Shown: positions 1-6,945 of the stretch, piece by piece
Layout of the letters: each line of letters starts with the position of its first letter
Numbering within the stretch: the stretch's first letter is position 1
Source: Candidatus Tectomicrobia bacterium
GTDB taxonomy: Bacteria; UBA8248
Direction of reading: 5' to 3'
Length of the DNA: 18,139 bases
Assembly (NCBI GenBank): GCA_016192135.1
Contig: JACPUR010000008.1
Location: 1-18,139 of the forward strand
The notes under the pieces: generated by a model
Databases searched by the model: none
What the model saw: only the letters and a program-made list of their open reading frames with translations
Told to the model about the DNA's origin: nothing
Position numbers and translations under genes: made by a program

Positions 1-209
1 ATGCCTTCCTCCCCGAGCTTGCCCGCCCGGGAGAAGGCCGTCAGCTGCTGCTTGCAGTAGGGTCACCAGTGGCCCCGGTAGAAGAGCACCACCCCCCAGC
101 CGCCCTTGAGGTCGCCGGGGAGGGTGATCTTCCCCCCGCCCGCCTTGGCGATCTCCAGGGCCGGAAAGGCGTCCCCCGAGTCCAGCATCCGGTCCGTCAT
201 TCTCGGCAT
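1..209 (-). CDS. Peroxiredoxin-like (AhpC/TSA-type) protein, putative selenoprotein, 3' end cut by window edge
   Basis: This is a thiol-dependent redox enzyme of the peroxiredoxin-like group whose active site normally reads FYRGHWCPYC. The reading frame starts at ATG 209-207, with a GGAGG Shine-Dalgarno at 218-222, 8 nt away. It runs through the core VVLFYRGHW and meets TGA at 65-63, then continues in the same frame to the window edge as PYCKQQLTAFSRAGKLGEEG with no further stop. The TGA is codon 49, exactly the first cysteine of the CxxC motif, giving U49-P-Y-C52. Sec in place of the peroxidatic or CxxC cysteine is established for several Prx- and thioredoxin-fold families. An inverted repeat downstream could be the bacterial SECIS. 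The alternatives are a real nonsense mutation or a sequencing error (TGC to TGA). The family call is strong; Sec decoding is inferred, since no sel genes are in the window. Confidence 0.82.
3..38 (-). promoter_or_regulatory. Candidate bacterial SECIS hairpin downstream of the in-frame TGA
   Basis: In the mRNA sense, a hairpin begins 24 nt after the TGA. The outer stem pairs GCCUUC with GAAGGC (33-38 with 3-8), and an inner UCCC/GGGA stem follows past a one-base bulge. The remaining 15 nt can fold further (GGGC with GCUC) to leave an apical loop GGGCAA starting with G, about 38 nt after the TGA. Bacterial SECIS elements lie within the coding region just after the UGA and usually present a G near the start of a small apical loop. 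The fit is reasonable but was not tested by folding or covariation. Confidence 0.45.
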
Positions 210-270
210 CGGAAATTCCTCCAGAGAAAAAACCGCACGCACGCCCGATTTTCGAATGGCCATCTCGATT

Positions 271-299
271 GTTATAGGCAGTGCGCGTGGTGATTTCAA
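271..299 (-). promoter_or_regulatory. Sigma70-like promoter for the putative selenoprotein
   Basis: On the minus strand, TTGAAA (299-294) is followed by a 17-nt spacer and TATAAC (276-271), five of six matches in each box. This places a start near 264 and a leader of about 55 nt before ATG 209. Confidence 0.55.
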
Positions 300-362
300 T
301 TGAGCTGGAAAAACTCTTTAGCCCCGGCGAAATTCCCAGGGGCATTTTTTCCGCCGAAATCA

Positions 363-392
363 TTGACTTCATGGACGTTCGCGGGTTAAGAG
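363..392 (+). promoter_or_regulatory. Weak promoter candidate upstream of the CDF transporter
   Basis: TTGACT at 363-368 resembles a -35 box. The best -10 at 17-18 nt spacing (TTAAGA or TAAGAG near 386-392) is poor. The rest of the 210-466 divergent intergenic stretch shows no other convincing signal in this direction. Confidence 0.2.
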
Positions 393-466
393 CACAACGG
401 GCGGAGGGGACTCCCGCGGGGGTTTGTCCCTTCAGAGCATCCTCTCCCTCTCACAGGAATATGCGC

Positions 467-1399
467 ATGAGCGGGGACGCGCCGGTGCAAGGCCGATTCC
501 ATTCACACCCGGGGGAGGACGCGCGCCTCCGCGCCCGGCAGGGGCGCCGGGTGACGCTGGCGGCGATGGCGGTGAACCTTTTCCTCGCCTCCATCAAGGG
601 GGCGGCCGGCTGGCACGGCGGGAGCCAGGCCCTCCTCGCGGATGCGCTCAACTCCCTCTCCGACGTGGGGACGGACATCGCCATCCTCATCGCGCTCGGC
701 CTCGCCGCCCGGCCGCCCGACCGCGAGCACCCCTACGGGCACGGCAGGATGGAACCAGCCGCCGCCTTCGGGATGGGCGTCCTCGTCGTCGTGGGAGGCG
801 CCATGCTGCTCTTCAACGCCGCGGGCGACATCTGGACGGCCCGGCCTTACCGGCCGGGCCTCCTGGTGCTGCCCGTCATCGCGGCCTCCATCGCCCTCAA
901 GGAGATGCTCTACCGCGCCACGGTCCGCGTCGCCCGGCGGACCCTCAACCAGGCTCTTCTCGCGAACGCCTGGAACCACAGGCTGGACGTGTTCGCTTCG
1001 GGCATCGCCTTCGCGGGAGTGGCGCTCACCCTGCTCGGCCTGTGGTGGGGAGACGCCCTGGCCGCCGCCGTCGTGGCCAGCCTCGTCCTTTGGTTCGGAG
1101 GCCGAATCGCCCGGGACGCGCTGGACAGCCTGATGGACATCGCCCCGCCCGCGGACGTGGTCGGGCGCATCCGCTCGGCCATCGAGGGGGTGGAGGGGGT
1201 GCGCGACGTCCATGCCCTGCGGGTTCACCGGGCCGGGCACCGTCTCTTCGTGGACGTCCACGTCGAAGTGGACTCCGGCATCAGCGTGGCGGCAGGCCAC
1301 GCCATCGCCCACAGGGGCCAGGACTCCGTGCTCTCGCGGGTGGAGGAGGTCGCCGAGGTCCACGTCCACATCGAGCCCTATCACGCCCCCAACCCTTGA
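467..1399 (+). CDS. Cation diffusion facilitator (CDF) family metal transporter
   Basis: This is an inner-membrane metal/proton antiporter of the CDF family, 310 aa, about the usual size. ATG 467 is chosen over ATG 461 because AGGA at 455-458 lies 8 nt before it. The sequence shows six hydrophobic helices, the conserved cytoplasmic motif HPYGHGRME (residues 88-96), and a C-terminal ferredoxin-like domain with VRDVHALRVH and HVHIEPYH. The transport-site motifs are altered: TM2 reads N62-S-L-S-D66 and TM5 reads N170-H-R-L-D174, where zinc transporters have H/DxxxD and HxxxD. Mn-type CDFs use N/DxxxD in TM2 and DxxxD in TM5, so an Asn in both helices leaves the metal uncertain. The family is sure; the substrate is not. 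It is divergent from the putative selenoprotein. Confidence 0.93.
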   Translation: MSGDAPVQGRFHSHPGEDARLRARQGRRVTLAAMAVNLFLASIKGAAGWHGGSQALLADALNSLSDVGTDIAILIALGLAARPPDREHPYGHGRMEPAAAFGMGVLVVVGGAMLLFNAAGDIWTARPYRPGLLVLPVIAASIALKEMLYRATVRVARRTLNQALLANAWNHRLDVFASGIAFAGVALTLLGLWWGDALAAAVVASLVLWFGGRIARDALDSLMDIAPPADVVGRIRSAIEGVEGVRDVHALRVHRAGHRLFVDVHVEVDSGISVAAGHAIAHRGQDSVLSRVEEVAEVHVHIEPYHAPNP

Positions 1400-1450
1400 C
1401 ACCGTCCGGCCGCCCCTCTAGCATTGGCCCGTCCTTTTCGGGAGACGGAG

Positions 1451-1720
1451 ATGGGCGAGCGGGTCCCCTGCGAGTACTGCAAGAGCATCCCCTGCGACCG
1501 GTGCAAGGCCACGCCCGGCGGCTGCGCCGAGTACGCCGAGCTCACCCCCGAGGACGCCGCCCGTTACCTCCCGCGGGAGGGGCAAGAGAACCTCATCGTG
1601 CCCAAGAGCTGCCCCATCCCGCCCCTGACGAGCGTCATCCGCTACGGCCCGAACTACTACGTCATCAAGAAGGGCCGCGTCCTCCGCACGGGCTTCGCCC
1701 GCGCCCTGCCCCCCTACTGA
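1451..1720 (+). CDS. Small cysteine-rich protein of unknown function, possible zinc binder
   Basis: An 89-aa protein that I do not recognise. ATG 1451 is preferred over an upstream TTG at 1424 because GGAG at 1441-1444 gives a 6-nt spacing. The N-terminus carries CEYC (Cys7, Cys10) and CDRC (Cys15, Cys18), with further cysteines at 25 and 54. A CxxC-x4-CxxC arrangement is typical of a small zinc knuckle or Fe-S site. The C-terminal half is basic and ends in PPY, with a pattern (SVIRYGPNYYVIKKGRVLRTG) that could form a small beta sheet. No signal peptide is seen, so it is probably cytoplasmic. It starts 51 nt after the CDF gene and could be co-transcribed with it. Confidence 0.7.
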   Translation: MGERVPCEYCKSIPCDRCKATPGGCAEYAELTPEDAARYLPREGQENLIVPKSCPIPPLTSVIRYGPNYYVIKKGRVLRTGFARALPPY

Positions 1721-1817
1721 GCCTCTTTTCCGGGGCCACGGCCCTTTCTTTCCGAACCGCCGTTTGCGCTACAATGGCCCGGCCGATCCGCCGATGCGCC
1801 CCGGAGGAGGGCCCCCG

Positions 1818-2180
1818 ATGCGAGCGCGCAAGTTCGACTGGAGCGCCATGCCCGCCGAGCGGGTGACCGCGCTGTTCTCCCGCAAGCTGGTGGTGGGCGA
1901 GAACGAGATGCTCTGCTGGCTGGAGCTCAAGCCGGGCTGCAAGGTGCCCCGGCACAGCCACATCCACGAGCAGATCTCCCACGTCCTGAGGGGGAGGCTC
2001 CGGTTCGAGGTGGACGGCGAGCCGGTGGAGGTGGGGCCGGGCGAAACCCTCCTCATCCCCTCCAACGTGCCGCACTCGGCCGAGGTGGTGGGCGGGGAGA
2101 CGGTGATCGACTACGACATCTTCAGCCCCATCCGCCGCGACTGGCTGGACGGGACGGACGACTACCTGAAGGGGAAGTGA
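1818..2180 (+). CDS. Single-domain cupin protein
   Basis: A 120-aa small beta-barrel metal-binding protein of the cupin_2 type. The start ATG 1818 has a GGAGGAGG Shine-Dalgarno at 1803-1810. Motif 1 is GCKVPRHSHIHEQISHVLRG (residues 40-59), with likely ligands His46, His48 and Gln52 (Gln replacing the usual Glu, as in many HSHxHEQ cupins). Motif 2 is GETLLIPSNVPHSAEV (75-90), giving His86. Such proteins are dioxygenases, isomerases or metabolite sensors, and the sequence does not decide which. It lies between a cysteine-rich protein and a lipoprotein on the same strand, 97 nt after the former and 33 nt before the latter. Confidence 0.88.
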   Translation: MRARKFDWSAMPAERVTALFSRKLVVGENEMLCWLELKPGCKVPRHSHIHEQISHVLRGRLRFEVDGEPVEVGPGETLLIPSNVPHSAEVVGGETVIDYDIFSPIRRDWLDGTDDYLKGK

Positions 2181-2213
2181 CGCAGCCGCCTAGCGGGAGT
2201 GGGTGAGACAGAC

Positions 2214-2981
2214 ATGAAGATCCGAGCCTTGCGGACGTGGATCCCGGCGGGGAGATCGGCCGGCCTCCTGGCCCTGGCCCTGGCGGCCGGCCTCGCGGGC
2301 TGCGCCACGGAGCGCATCCAGCACGCCGTCTCCCTGCATTACGAGGGGACGGACGCGCCCCGCCTGTTCCAGGGCGCGCAGTCCCCCACCGTCGTCGTCA
2401 CGCCCTTCCAGGACCGGCGGGTGAACCCGGAACGCCTCGGCGTCTACTACTGGCAGCGGCTGATCGTGGACATGATCCCGAGGGGCGGGACGGCCTCCTC
2501 CGCCCTGACCGCGATGGCCGCCGAATTCCTCCAGCGCATGGGCATGCGGCCCGTCGAGGGGAGGTGGGACGGCGAGGCCACCTCGCTCCATGCCATCCCG
2601 GCCGATTACGCGCTGTACGGGGAGATCCTGGACCTCCGCTTCACGGGCGAGGGCACCCTGCGTGACGCGGCGAACAAGGGGAAGGTGACGATCGAGGTCC
2701 GCCTCGGCAGCCGCGCCAACCGCACGGTGGTGCGCCGCAGCGTGGAGGTGGCGCCGGACGAGACTCAGTTCATCCTCTTCGACAACCGTTACGAGCACAT
2801 CAACCGGATGGAGCAGGTCATCCGGCGCTCGGTCAGCCGGGCCATGCGGGACAGCCTGACGGACTTGGTCCGCCGCACGGGGGCGGGCCAGGCTCCGGGC
2901 CAGGCTCCGCAGGGGCCGGCCCGCGAGCTCCCGCCGGCCCCGGGCGAGCCCAATCCCTTCGAGCGCTTCCAGCAGCGGTAG
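2214..2981 (+). CDS. Envelope lipoprotein, YajG/ABC-auxiliary-like fold suggested
   Basis: This is a 255-aa lipoprotein. A basic N-terminus and hydrophobic run lead to the lipobox LAGC, with lipidated Cys30 and no Asp at +2, consistent with outer-membrane sorting. ATG 2214 is preferred with GGGTGAG just upstream; an in-frame GTG at 2199 is possible. The pattern TVVVTPFQDRR near the start of the mature part, followed by YALYGEILDLRF and alternating strands, resembles YajG-like or ABC-transport auxiliary lipoproteins, but only loosely. The C-terminus is a Pro/Gln-rich tail with an internal repeat (GQAPGQAPQ, from a 12-bp tandem repeat near 2883-2906), ending in NPFERFQQR. It is convergent with hflC, with 11 nt between them. 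The function is unknown. Confidence 0.75.
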   Translation: MKIRALRTWIPAGRSAGLLALALAAGLAGCATERIQHAVSLHYEGTDAPRLFQGAQSPTVVVTPFQDRRVNPERLGVYYWQRLIVDMIPRGGTASSALTAMAAEFLQRMGMRPVEGRWDGEATSLHAIPADYALYGEILDLRFTGEGTLRDAANKGKVTIEVRLGSRANRTVVRRSVEVAPDETQFILFDNRYEHINRMEQVIRRSVSRAMRDSLTDLVRRTGAGQAPGQAPQGPARELPPAPGEPNPFERFQQR

Positions 2982-2992
2982 AGCGGGCGCGC

Positions 2993-3895
2993 CTACTTGG
3001 CCCGGCCGCCCGGCCGGCCGTCCCGCTTCCCGTCCTGGAGGAACCGCAGGAGGTTGCTGTCCGAGGGGAGAAGGATGGTGGTCTTGTCCTTGAAGGACTT
3101 CTGGTACACCTCCAGGCTCTTCAGGAAGGCGTAGAATTCGGGATCCTGGCCGAAGGCCTTGGCGGTGGTTTCGATGCTGCGCGCGTCCCCCTCGCCCCGC
3201 AGCCTCTGCTCCTTCTCGTAGGCGTCGGCCAGGAGGATGTCGCGCTCGCGGTCCGTCTCGGCCCGGATCTTCTGGGCCTCCTCCCGCCCCTCGGAGCGGT
3301 ACTGGGTGGCGATGCGCTGGCGCTCGGCCTGCATCCGGCCGTAGATGGCCTTGAGGTTCTCGGAGGGCAGGTCGGCCCGCTTGAGGCGCACGTCCACAAT
3401 CTGAATGCCGTAGTCCCGCGCCTTGCGGTCGCTCTCCGAGGTCACCAACTCCATCAGGTGGGCGCGCTCCTGGGCCACGGTCTCGATCAGGTCCTTCCGC
3501 CCCAGCTCCCGGCGCAGCTCGCTGTAGATGATGTCGTCCAGCCGCGCCTGGGCTCCCACCTCGTCCCGCACCGTGCGGAGGAACTGGAGAGGGTCGACGA
3601 TGCGCCAGCGGGAGAAGTTGTCCACCAGGAGGACCTTCTTGTCCTGGGTGATGATCTCCGTGGTGCTGGAGTCGTACTCGAGCAGGCGCCGGTCGAAATA
3701 CGTGAGCTGCTCGACGAAGGGCACGCGGTAGTTGAGGCCGGCGTCGCGGACCACCCGCACGGGCTTGCCGAAGCGGGTAACCACCACCTGCTGGTCCTCC
3801 CGGACGGTGAAGAACACCATGTTCGCGCCGATGACGGCGGCGACCAGCACGACGAGGGCCGCGACCAGCCACCTGGGAAGGGGCATGGAGTTCAC
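2993..3895 (-). CDS. hflC: HflC, SPFH-domain modulator of FtsH
   Basis: HflC and HflK form a large inner-membrane complex that surrounds the FtsH protease and controls its access to substrates. This copy is 300 aa, close to the usual length. It has one N-terminal membrane segment (about residues 10-29), an SPFH/band-7 domain starting at VREDQQVVVTRFGKPV, and a long charged coiled coil with the typical repeats of Ala, Glu and Arg after VDVRLKRADLP. The start is GTG 3895, with GGAG 8 nt upstream, and overlaps the hflK stop codon by 4 bp (GTGA), which points to translational coupling. An in-frame ATG at 3886 is the alternative. No hflX or ftsH is nearby. Confidence 0.95.
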   Translation of the reverse strand: MNSMPLPRWLVAALVVLVAAVIGANMVFFTVREDQQVVVTRFGKPVRVVRDAGLNYRVPFVEQLTYFDRRLLEYDSSTTEIITQDKKVLLVDNFSRWRIVDPLQFLRTVRDEVGAQARLDDIIYSELRRELGRKDLIETVAQERAHLMELVTSESDRKARDYGIQIVDVRLKRADLPSENLKAIYGRMQAERQRIATQYRSEGREEAQKIRAETDRERDILLADAYEKEQRLRGEGDARSIETTAKAFGQDPEFYAFLKSLEVYQKSFKDKTTILLPSDSNLLRFLQDGKRDGRPGGRAK

Positions 3896-4920
3896 GGCTT
3901 CATCTCCTTCGCCCCGTCCCGCAGGGGGAGGATGGGAAGCACGCCCGAGCCCTGTTTCTCGAGGATCACCTTGTCCACCGAGGGCATGACCTCCTGGAGC
4001 ATCTCCAGGTGGAGGCGGGTGCGCGTGATGTCCGGGGCCTTCTTATATTCCTCCAGGGTGGCGAGGAAGCGGCCGGCGTCGCCGCGCGCCTGGCGGATCT
4101 TGGTCTCCCGGTAGGCGGTGGCGCGCTCGACGATCTCCGCCACCCGCCCGCGCGCCTCGGGGATCACCTTGTTGCGGTAACCCTGGGCCTCGTTGATGAG
4201 GCGGTTCTTGTCCTCCCGGGCGCTCGCCACGTCCCGGAAGGCCTCGCTCACGTCCTTGGGCGGATTCACATCCTGGAGCTGGACGGCCACGACCGTCAGG
4301 CCGCTCTGGTAGCGGTTCAGGATGGCCTGCAGGGTTTCCATCGTCTCCTGCTGGATGGCTCCCTTGCCCGTCGTCAGCGCCTCGTCGATGGGCTTGTTGC
4401 CGACCACCTGGCGGAGGGCCGCCTCGGCCGCGAGGCGCACCGTCCGGTCGGGGTTCCGCACCTTGAAGAGGTACTCCAGCGGGTCCTTGATGCGGAACTG
4501 GATGATGACGTTCACGTCGAGCATGTTCTCGTCGCCCGTGAGCATGCGCGACTCTTCGGGGTGATCTTGATACCGCGCCGGCGGCCCCGGATCGATCGTC
4601 CGGAAGCCGATCTCGATGCGCTTCACCTCTGTGACCTTGGGCTTGTAGACGGTTTCGAACGGGAAGGGGAAGTGGTAGTTCAGCCCCGGGCTGACCACCC
4701 GCTCGATGCGCCCGAAGCGAAGGACGACCCCCTGCTCGTCCGGGCCGACGGTGAAGATTCCCGAAAGCAGCCAGAGGGCGGCCACCCCCGCCGCCAGAAG
4801 CGCCCACGGGAGGCGGATATTCCGGAAACTGGGGATCTGGAACTGGGGCATTCGAATCTGGGGAGGAAGGCCGCCTCCGCTCTGGCGGCGGGCCTTGAAC
4901 TCATCCCAATCCATGGGCAT
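3892..4920 (-). CDS. hflK: HflK, SPFH-domain modulator of FtsH
   Basis: Partner of HflC in the periplasm-facing SPFH cage around FtsH. The protein has 342 aa. The short cytoplasmic N-terminus is polar with a small Gly patch (RRQSGGG) and shorter than in enteric HflK. It is followed by one membrane helix (about 39-57) and the SPFH domain beginning VGPDEQGVVLRFGRIERVV. DENMLDVNVIIQFRIKDP is diagnostic of HflK. A helical region with EAxGYRNKVIPEARG and YKKAPDITRTRLHLEMLQEV follows, as in the family. ATG 4920 has GGAG 7 nt upstream. It heads an hflK-hflC operon with a promoter candidate just upstream. Confidence 0.96.
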   Translation of the reverse strand: MPMDWDEFKARRQSGGGLPPQIRMPQFQIPSFRNIRLPWALLAAGVAALWLLSGIFTVGPDEQGVVLRFGRIERVVSPGLNYHFPFPFETVYKPKVTEVKRIEIGFRTIDPGPPARYQDHPEESRMLTGDENMLDVNVIIQFRIKDPLEYLFKVRNPDRTVRLAAEAALRQVVGNKPIDEALTTGKGAIQQETMETLQAILNRYQSGLTVVAVQLQDVNPPKDVSEAFRDVASAREDKNRLINEAQGYRNKVIPEARGRVAEIVERATAYRETKIRQARGDAGRFLATLEEYKKAPDITRTRLHLEMLQEVMPSVDKVILEKQGSGVLPILPLRDGAKEMKP

Positions 4921-4968
4921 GGAAGGACTCCAATCGATTCAGTTAGGCAAAAGAAATCCGCGATTTGC

Positions 4969-4997
4969 ACGGTAAGTGGGACGGCCGGGGAAGTCAA
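4969..4997 (-). promoter_or_regulatory. Promoter candidate for hflK-hflC
   Basis: On the minus strand, TTGACT (4997-4992), a 17-nt spacer and TACCGT (4974-4969) lie about 50 nt before the hflK start. The -35 box is good and the -10 box is moderate (three of six). The remainder of 4921-5052 is GC-rich and shows only a small inverted repeat, AAATC-CGC-GATTT. Confidence 0.4.
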
Positions 4998-5052
4998 CCC
5001 ATGGGAAGCGGCCGGGGCCCGCCTCCCGGCATCCGCACATCCGGGCGCCGGC

Positions 5053-5868
5053 CTACCGCGCCCCGTCCCACACGCGCTGCAGGCAGCGGTGCGCCCGCTC
5101 GAGCCGCCCGTCCAGCCGCGCCTCGAATCCGGCTCCCTCCGCCAGCCCCGCGCACTCCGCGCTCGCCTGTTTCCGCCTCACGAGATCCCGCACCGCCGGG
5201 GAGTTCAGGACCGCCTGGATGCGCTGCCGCAGCGCGTCCTGGCGCGCCTGAAGCTCGTTCAGCTTGTAGTTGTTCTCTTTCTTCCGCTTCGTCCAGTCGA
5301 GCACGCCCCGCTGCAGGTCGGCGTAGCGCTCGTTCAGGCCCTTCTCCTTCATCGCCAGCGTGTCCCTGCGGCTGTCGACCCGCTGCGCGTTGGCGTTCAC
5401 GCGCCGCCGCCAGGGCTCGAGGGTGCTCTGGTTGTAGGAGTTGATCTGCGCCGCCGCCGCGTTGCAGGCGTTCACATACCCCTGGTCGGAGAAGGTGCCG
5501 GTGCATCGCGCGTTGTGGGACTGCACCTTCGCGCCGTGCTGCGCCGCGGCCGCCCGCTGGCTGGCCGCATCGGCGTTGTGCGCCTGGAGCTCGCCGCGCC
5601 ACGCCTGGACCTCGTTGAGGAAATTCTTCTTGGCGCCGTCCAGGAGCTCGCGCGTCGCGATCAGCCGCTTCTCCTCGTTCTGGAGCGCGGCCTGCTCGGC
5701 GAAGAGCGCCTGGCTGGCGGCCTGCGCCTGGCCCAGCTCGGTGTTGAGGGCCTGGAGCTCATTGGCCACGGAGGAAGGAAGCTCCTGGGCGCGGCCCGGG
5801 AGAGGCGCCGCCAGATGCACCGCGAGAACGAAAACCACCGCGAATCCAGCCCATCCGGCCATTTTCAC
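5053..5868 (-). CDS. Secreted coiled-coil protein of unknown function
   Basis: A 271-aa protein that I do not recognise. GTG 5868 is chosen because GGAGGGG lies 5 nt upstream; the alternative is ATG 5862. A Sec signal peptide is clear (hydrophobic residues 5-21, then PLPGRAQ), so the mature protein is periplasmic. Almost the entire mature chain is predicted helix or coiled coil, rich in Ala, Gln, Glu and Arg (QALNTELGQAQAASQALFAE and following). Four cysteines (122, 135, 239, 262) could form two disulfides. Around Cys122-Cys135 the pattern HNARC...YVNACNAAAAQINSYN recalls uncharacterised secreted proteins with paired Cys and NxxYN motifs. It lies between the ribokinase gene and hflK on the same strand, separated from both by gaps of about 100-130 nt. 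Confidence 0.78.
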   Translation of the reverse strand: MKMAGWAGFAVVFVLAVHLAAPLPGRAQELPSSVANELQALNTELGQAQAASQALFAEQAALQNEEKRLIATRELLDGAKKNFLNEVQAWRGELQAHNADAASQRAAAAQHGAKVQSHNARCTGTFSDQGYVNACNAAAAQINSYNQSTLEPWRRRVNANAQRVDSRRDTLAMKEKGLNERYADLQRGVLDWTKRKKENNYKLNELQARQDALRQRIQAVLNSPAVRDLVRRKQASAECAGLAEGAGFEARLDGRLERAHRCLQRVWDGAR

Positions 5869-5967
5869 GGCTTCCCCTCCTCTGCCCGCGAGGAACCCCC
5901 TGGAAGACGATGAAAAGCATTCCGATACGATACCATAAACCCGCTCCGCCCTTCTCGCCCGGGCGCC

Positions 5968-6945
5968 CTAGTTCCGGGCGCCGAGGCGCCGTGTCCGCAC
6001 GCGGCGCCGGGCGCGGAGGATCTCCCGCCGCCCGGGAAGCCCCTCCTGGGCGCCCTCCCTCCGCACCGACAGGGAGGAGGCCGCCACGGCGAGCCGGACC
6101 GCCCCCGCCAGTCCCGCTCCCTCGGCCAGGGCGAGCGCCAGCGCCCCGCAAAACGCGTCCCCCGCCCCCGTCGTATCCACCGCCCGGATGCCCGGCGGCG
6201 GCTCCGCCCATCCTCCCTCATCCCCGCCCAGGAAAAACGCGCCGCGCGCTCCCGCCGTGATCACCACCGCCCGCGGCCCCAGCGAGAGGAGATCCCGGGC
6301 GAGGCCCGGAAGCTCTCGGGGACGGGGGGCCGGCTTCCGGCCCAGGAGACGGGCCGCCTCGGCCTCGTTGGGCGCGAGAACGTCGGTCAGGGCCAGCAGC
6401 CCGGCGGGAAAGGAGGAGGGCGCGGGGGCGGGATTCAGGATGGTGACGGCCCCCCGGCGCCTCCCCCGCCGGAAGGCCTCGCGCACGACGGAGAGCGGCA
6501 CCTCGAGCTGCGCAAGGACAGCCGCGCCCCAGTCCAGAAGATCGCGCCGCGCGCCCAGCCTCCCCGGCGTGAGGAGGGCGTTGGCGCCGGGCGAGACGGC
6601 GATCTGGTTCTTTCCCTCGCCGTCCACCAGGATGAGGGCGGTGCCGGTGGGACCTCTCGCGCGCAGGAGGCCCCCGCGCTCGATCCCCTCGGCGGCCAAG
6701 AACTTGCGATAAGACGCCCCGGCCGCATCCTCTCCGGTGAAGCAAACCAGCCTCACGCGGTGTGCGCCCCCCGCGGCGCGCGCGGCGGCCAAAGCCTGGT
6801 TGGCGCCCTTCCCTCCCCGGAACTCCCGGCGCGGGCCCCCGAGCACCGTCTCGCCCGGCCGCGGGAGGCGGGGGACGCGGACCACGATGTCGAAGTTGGC
6901 GCTCCCCACCACGAGGACGCCGGGGCGGCTCTCAGGCCCAGCCAT
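5968..6945 (-). CDS. rbsK: Ribokinase (PfkB family)
   Basis: This enzyme phosphorylates ribose to ribose 5-phosphate with ATP in the cytoplasm. It has 325 aa. Family features are GSANFDIVVRVPRLPRPGET at the N-terminus, FRGGKGANQALAAAR (PfkB signature 1), GPTGTALILVDGEGKNQIAVSPGAN, LAPNEAEA, and the catalytic/anion-hole signature DTTGAGDAFCGALA, whose last Asp is the catalytic base. ATG 6945 has GAGG 7 nt upstream and lies inside the end of the nucleoside hydrolase gene (14-bp overlap). That makes ribose liberated from nucleosides the likely substrate. The C-terminal 20 residues are very Arg-rich. Three GGCGCC copies lie around the stop codon (5962-5990) but no U-tract follows, so no intrinsic terminator is called. 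Confidence 0.92.
   Translation of the reverse strand: MAGPESRPGVLVVGSANFDIVVRVPRLPRPGETVLGGPRREFRGGKGANQALAAARAAGGAHRVRLVCFTGEDAAGASYRKFLAAEGIERGGLLRARGPTGTALILVDGEGKNQIAVSPGANALLTPGRLGARRDLLDWGAAVLAQLEVPLSVVREAFRRGRRRGAVTILNPAPAPSSFPAGLLALTDVLAPNEAEAARLLGRKPAPRPRELPGLARDLLSLGPRAVVITAGARGAFFLGGDEGGWAEPPPGIRAVDTTGAGDAFCGALALALAEGAGLAGAVRLAVAASSLSVRREGAQEGLPGRREILRARRRVRTRRLGARN

Noticed and set aside
210-299. Upstream extension of the peroxiredoxin-like gene to an ATG at 299
   Set aside because: The promoter-like TTGAAA-N17-TATAAC lies inside it and the ribosome site at 218-222 points to ATG 209.
424-1866. Plus-strand open frame overlapping the CDF, cysteine-rich and cupin genes
   Set aside because: Arg/Pro/Gly-rich translation in a different frame from three supported genes.
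2190-3872. Minus-strand open frame overlapping hflC and the lipoprotein
   Set aside because: Out of frame with hflC and antisense to the lipoprotein; no recognisable domain.
4983-5020. Direct repeat of GGCCGGGG between hflK and the coiled-coil gene
   Set aside because: Short and expected from local GC-rich composition.
4009-5913. Long plus-strand open frame (over 600 codons) opposite hflK and the coiled-coil gene
   Set aside because: It is antisense to two well-supported genes, has a composition typical of GC-rich shadow frames and shows no family motif.
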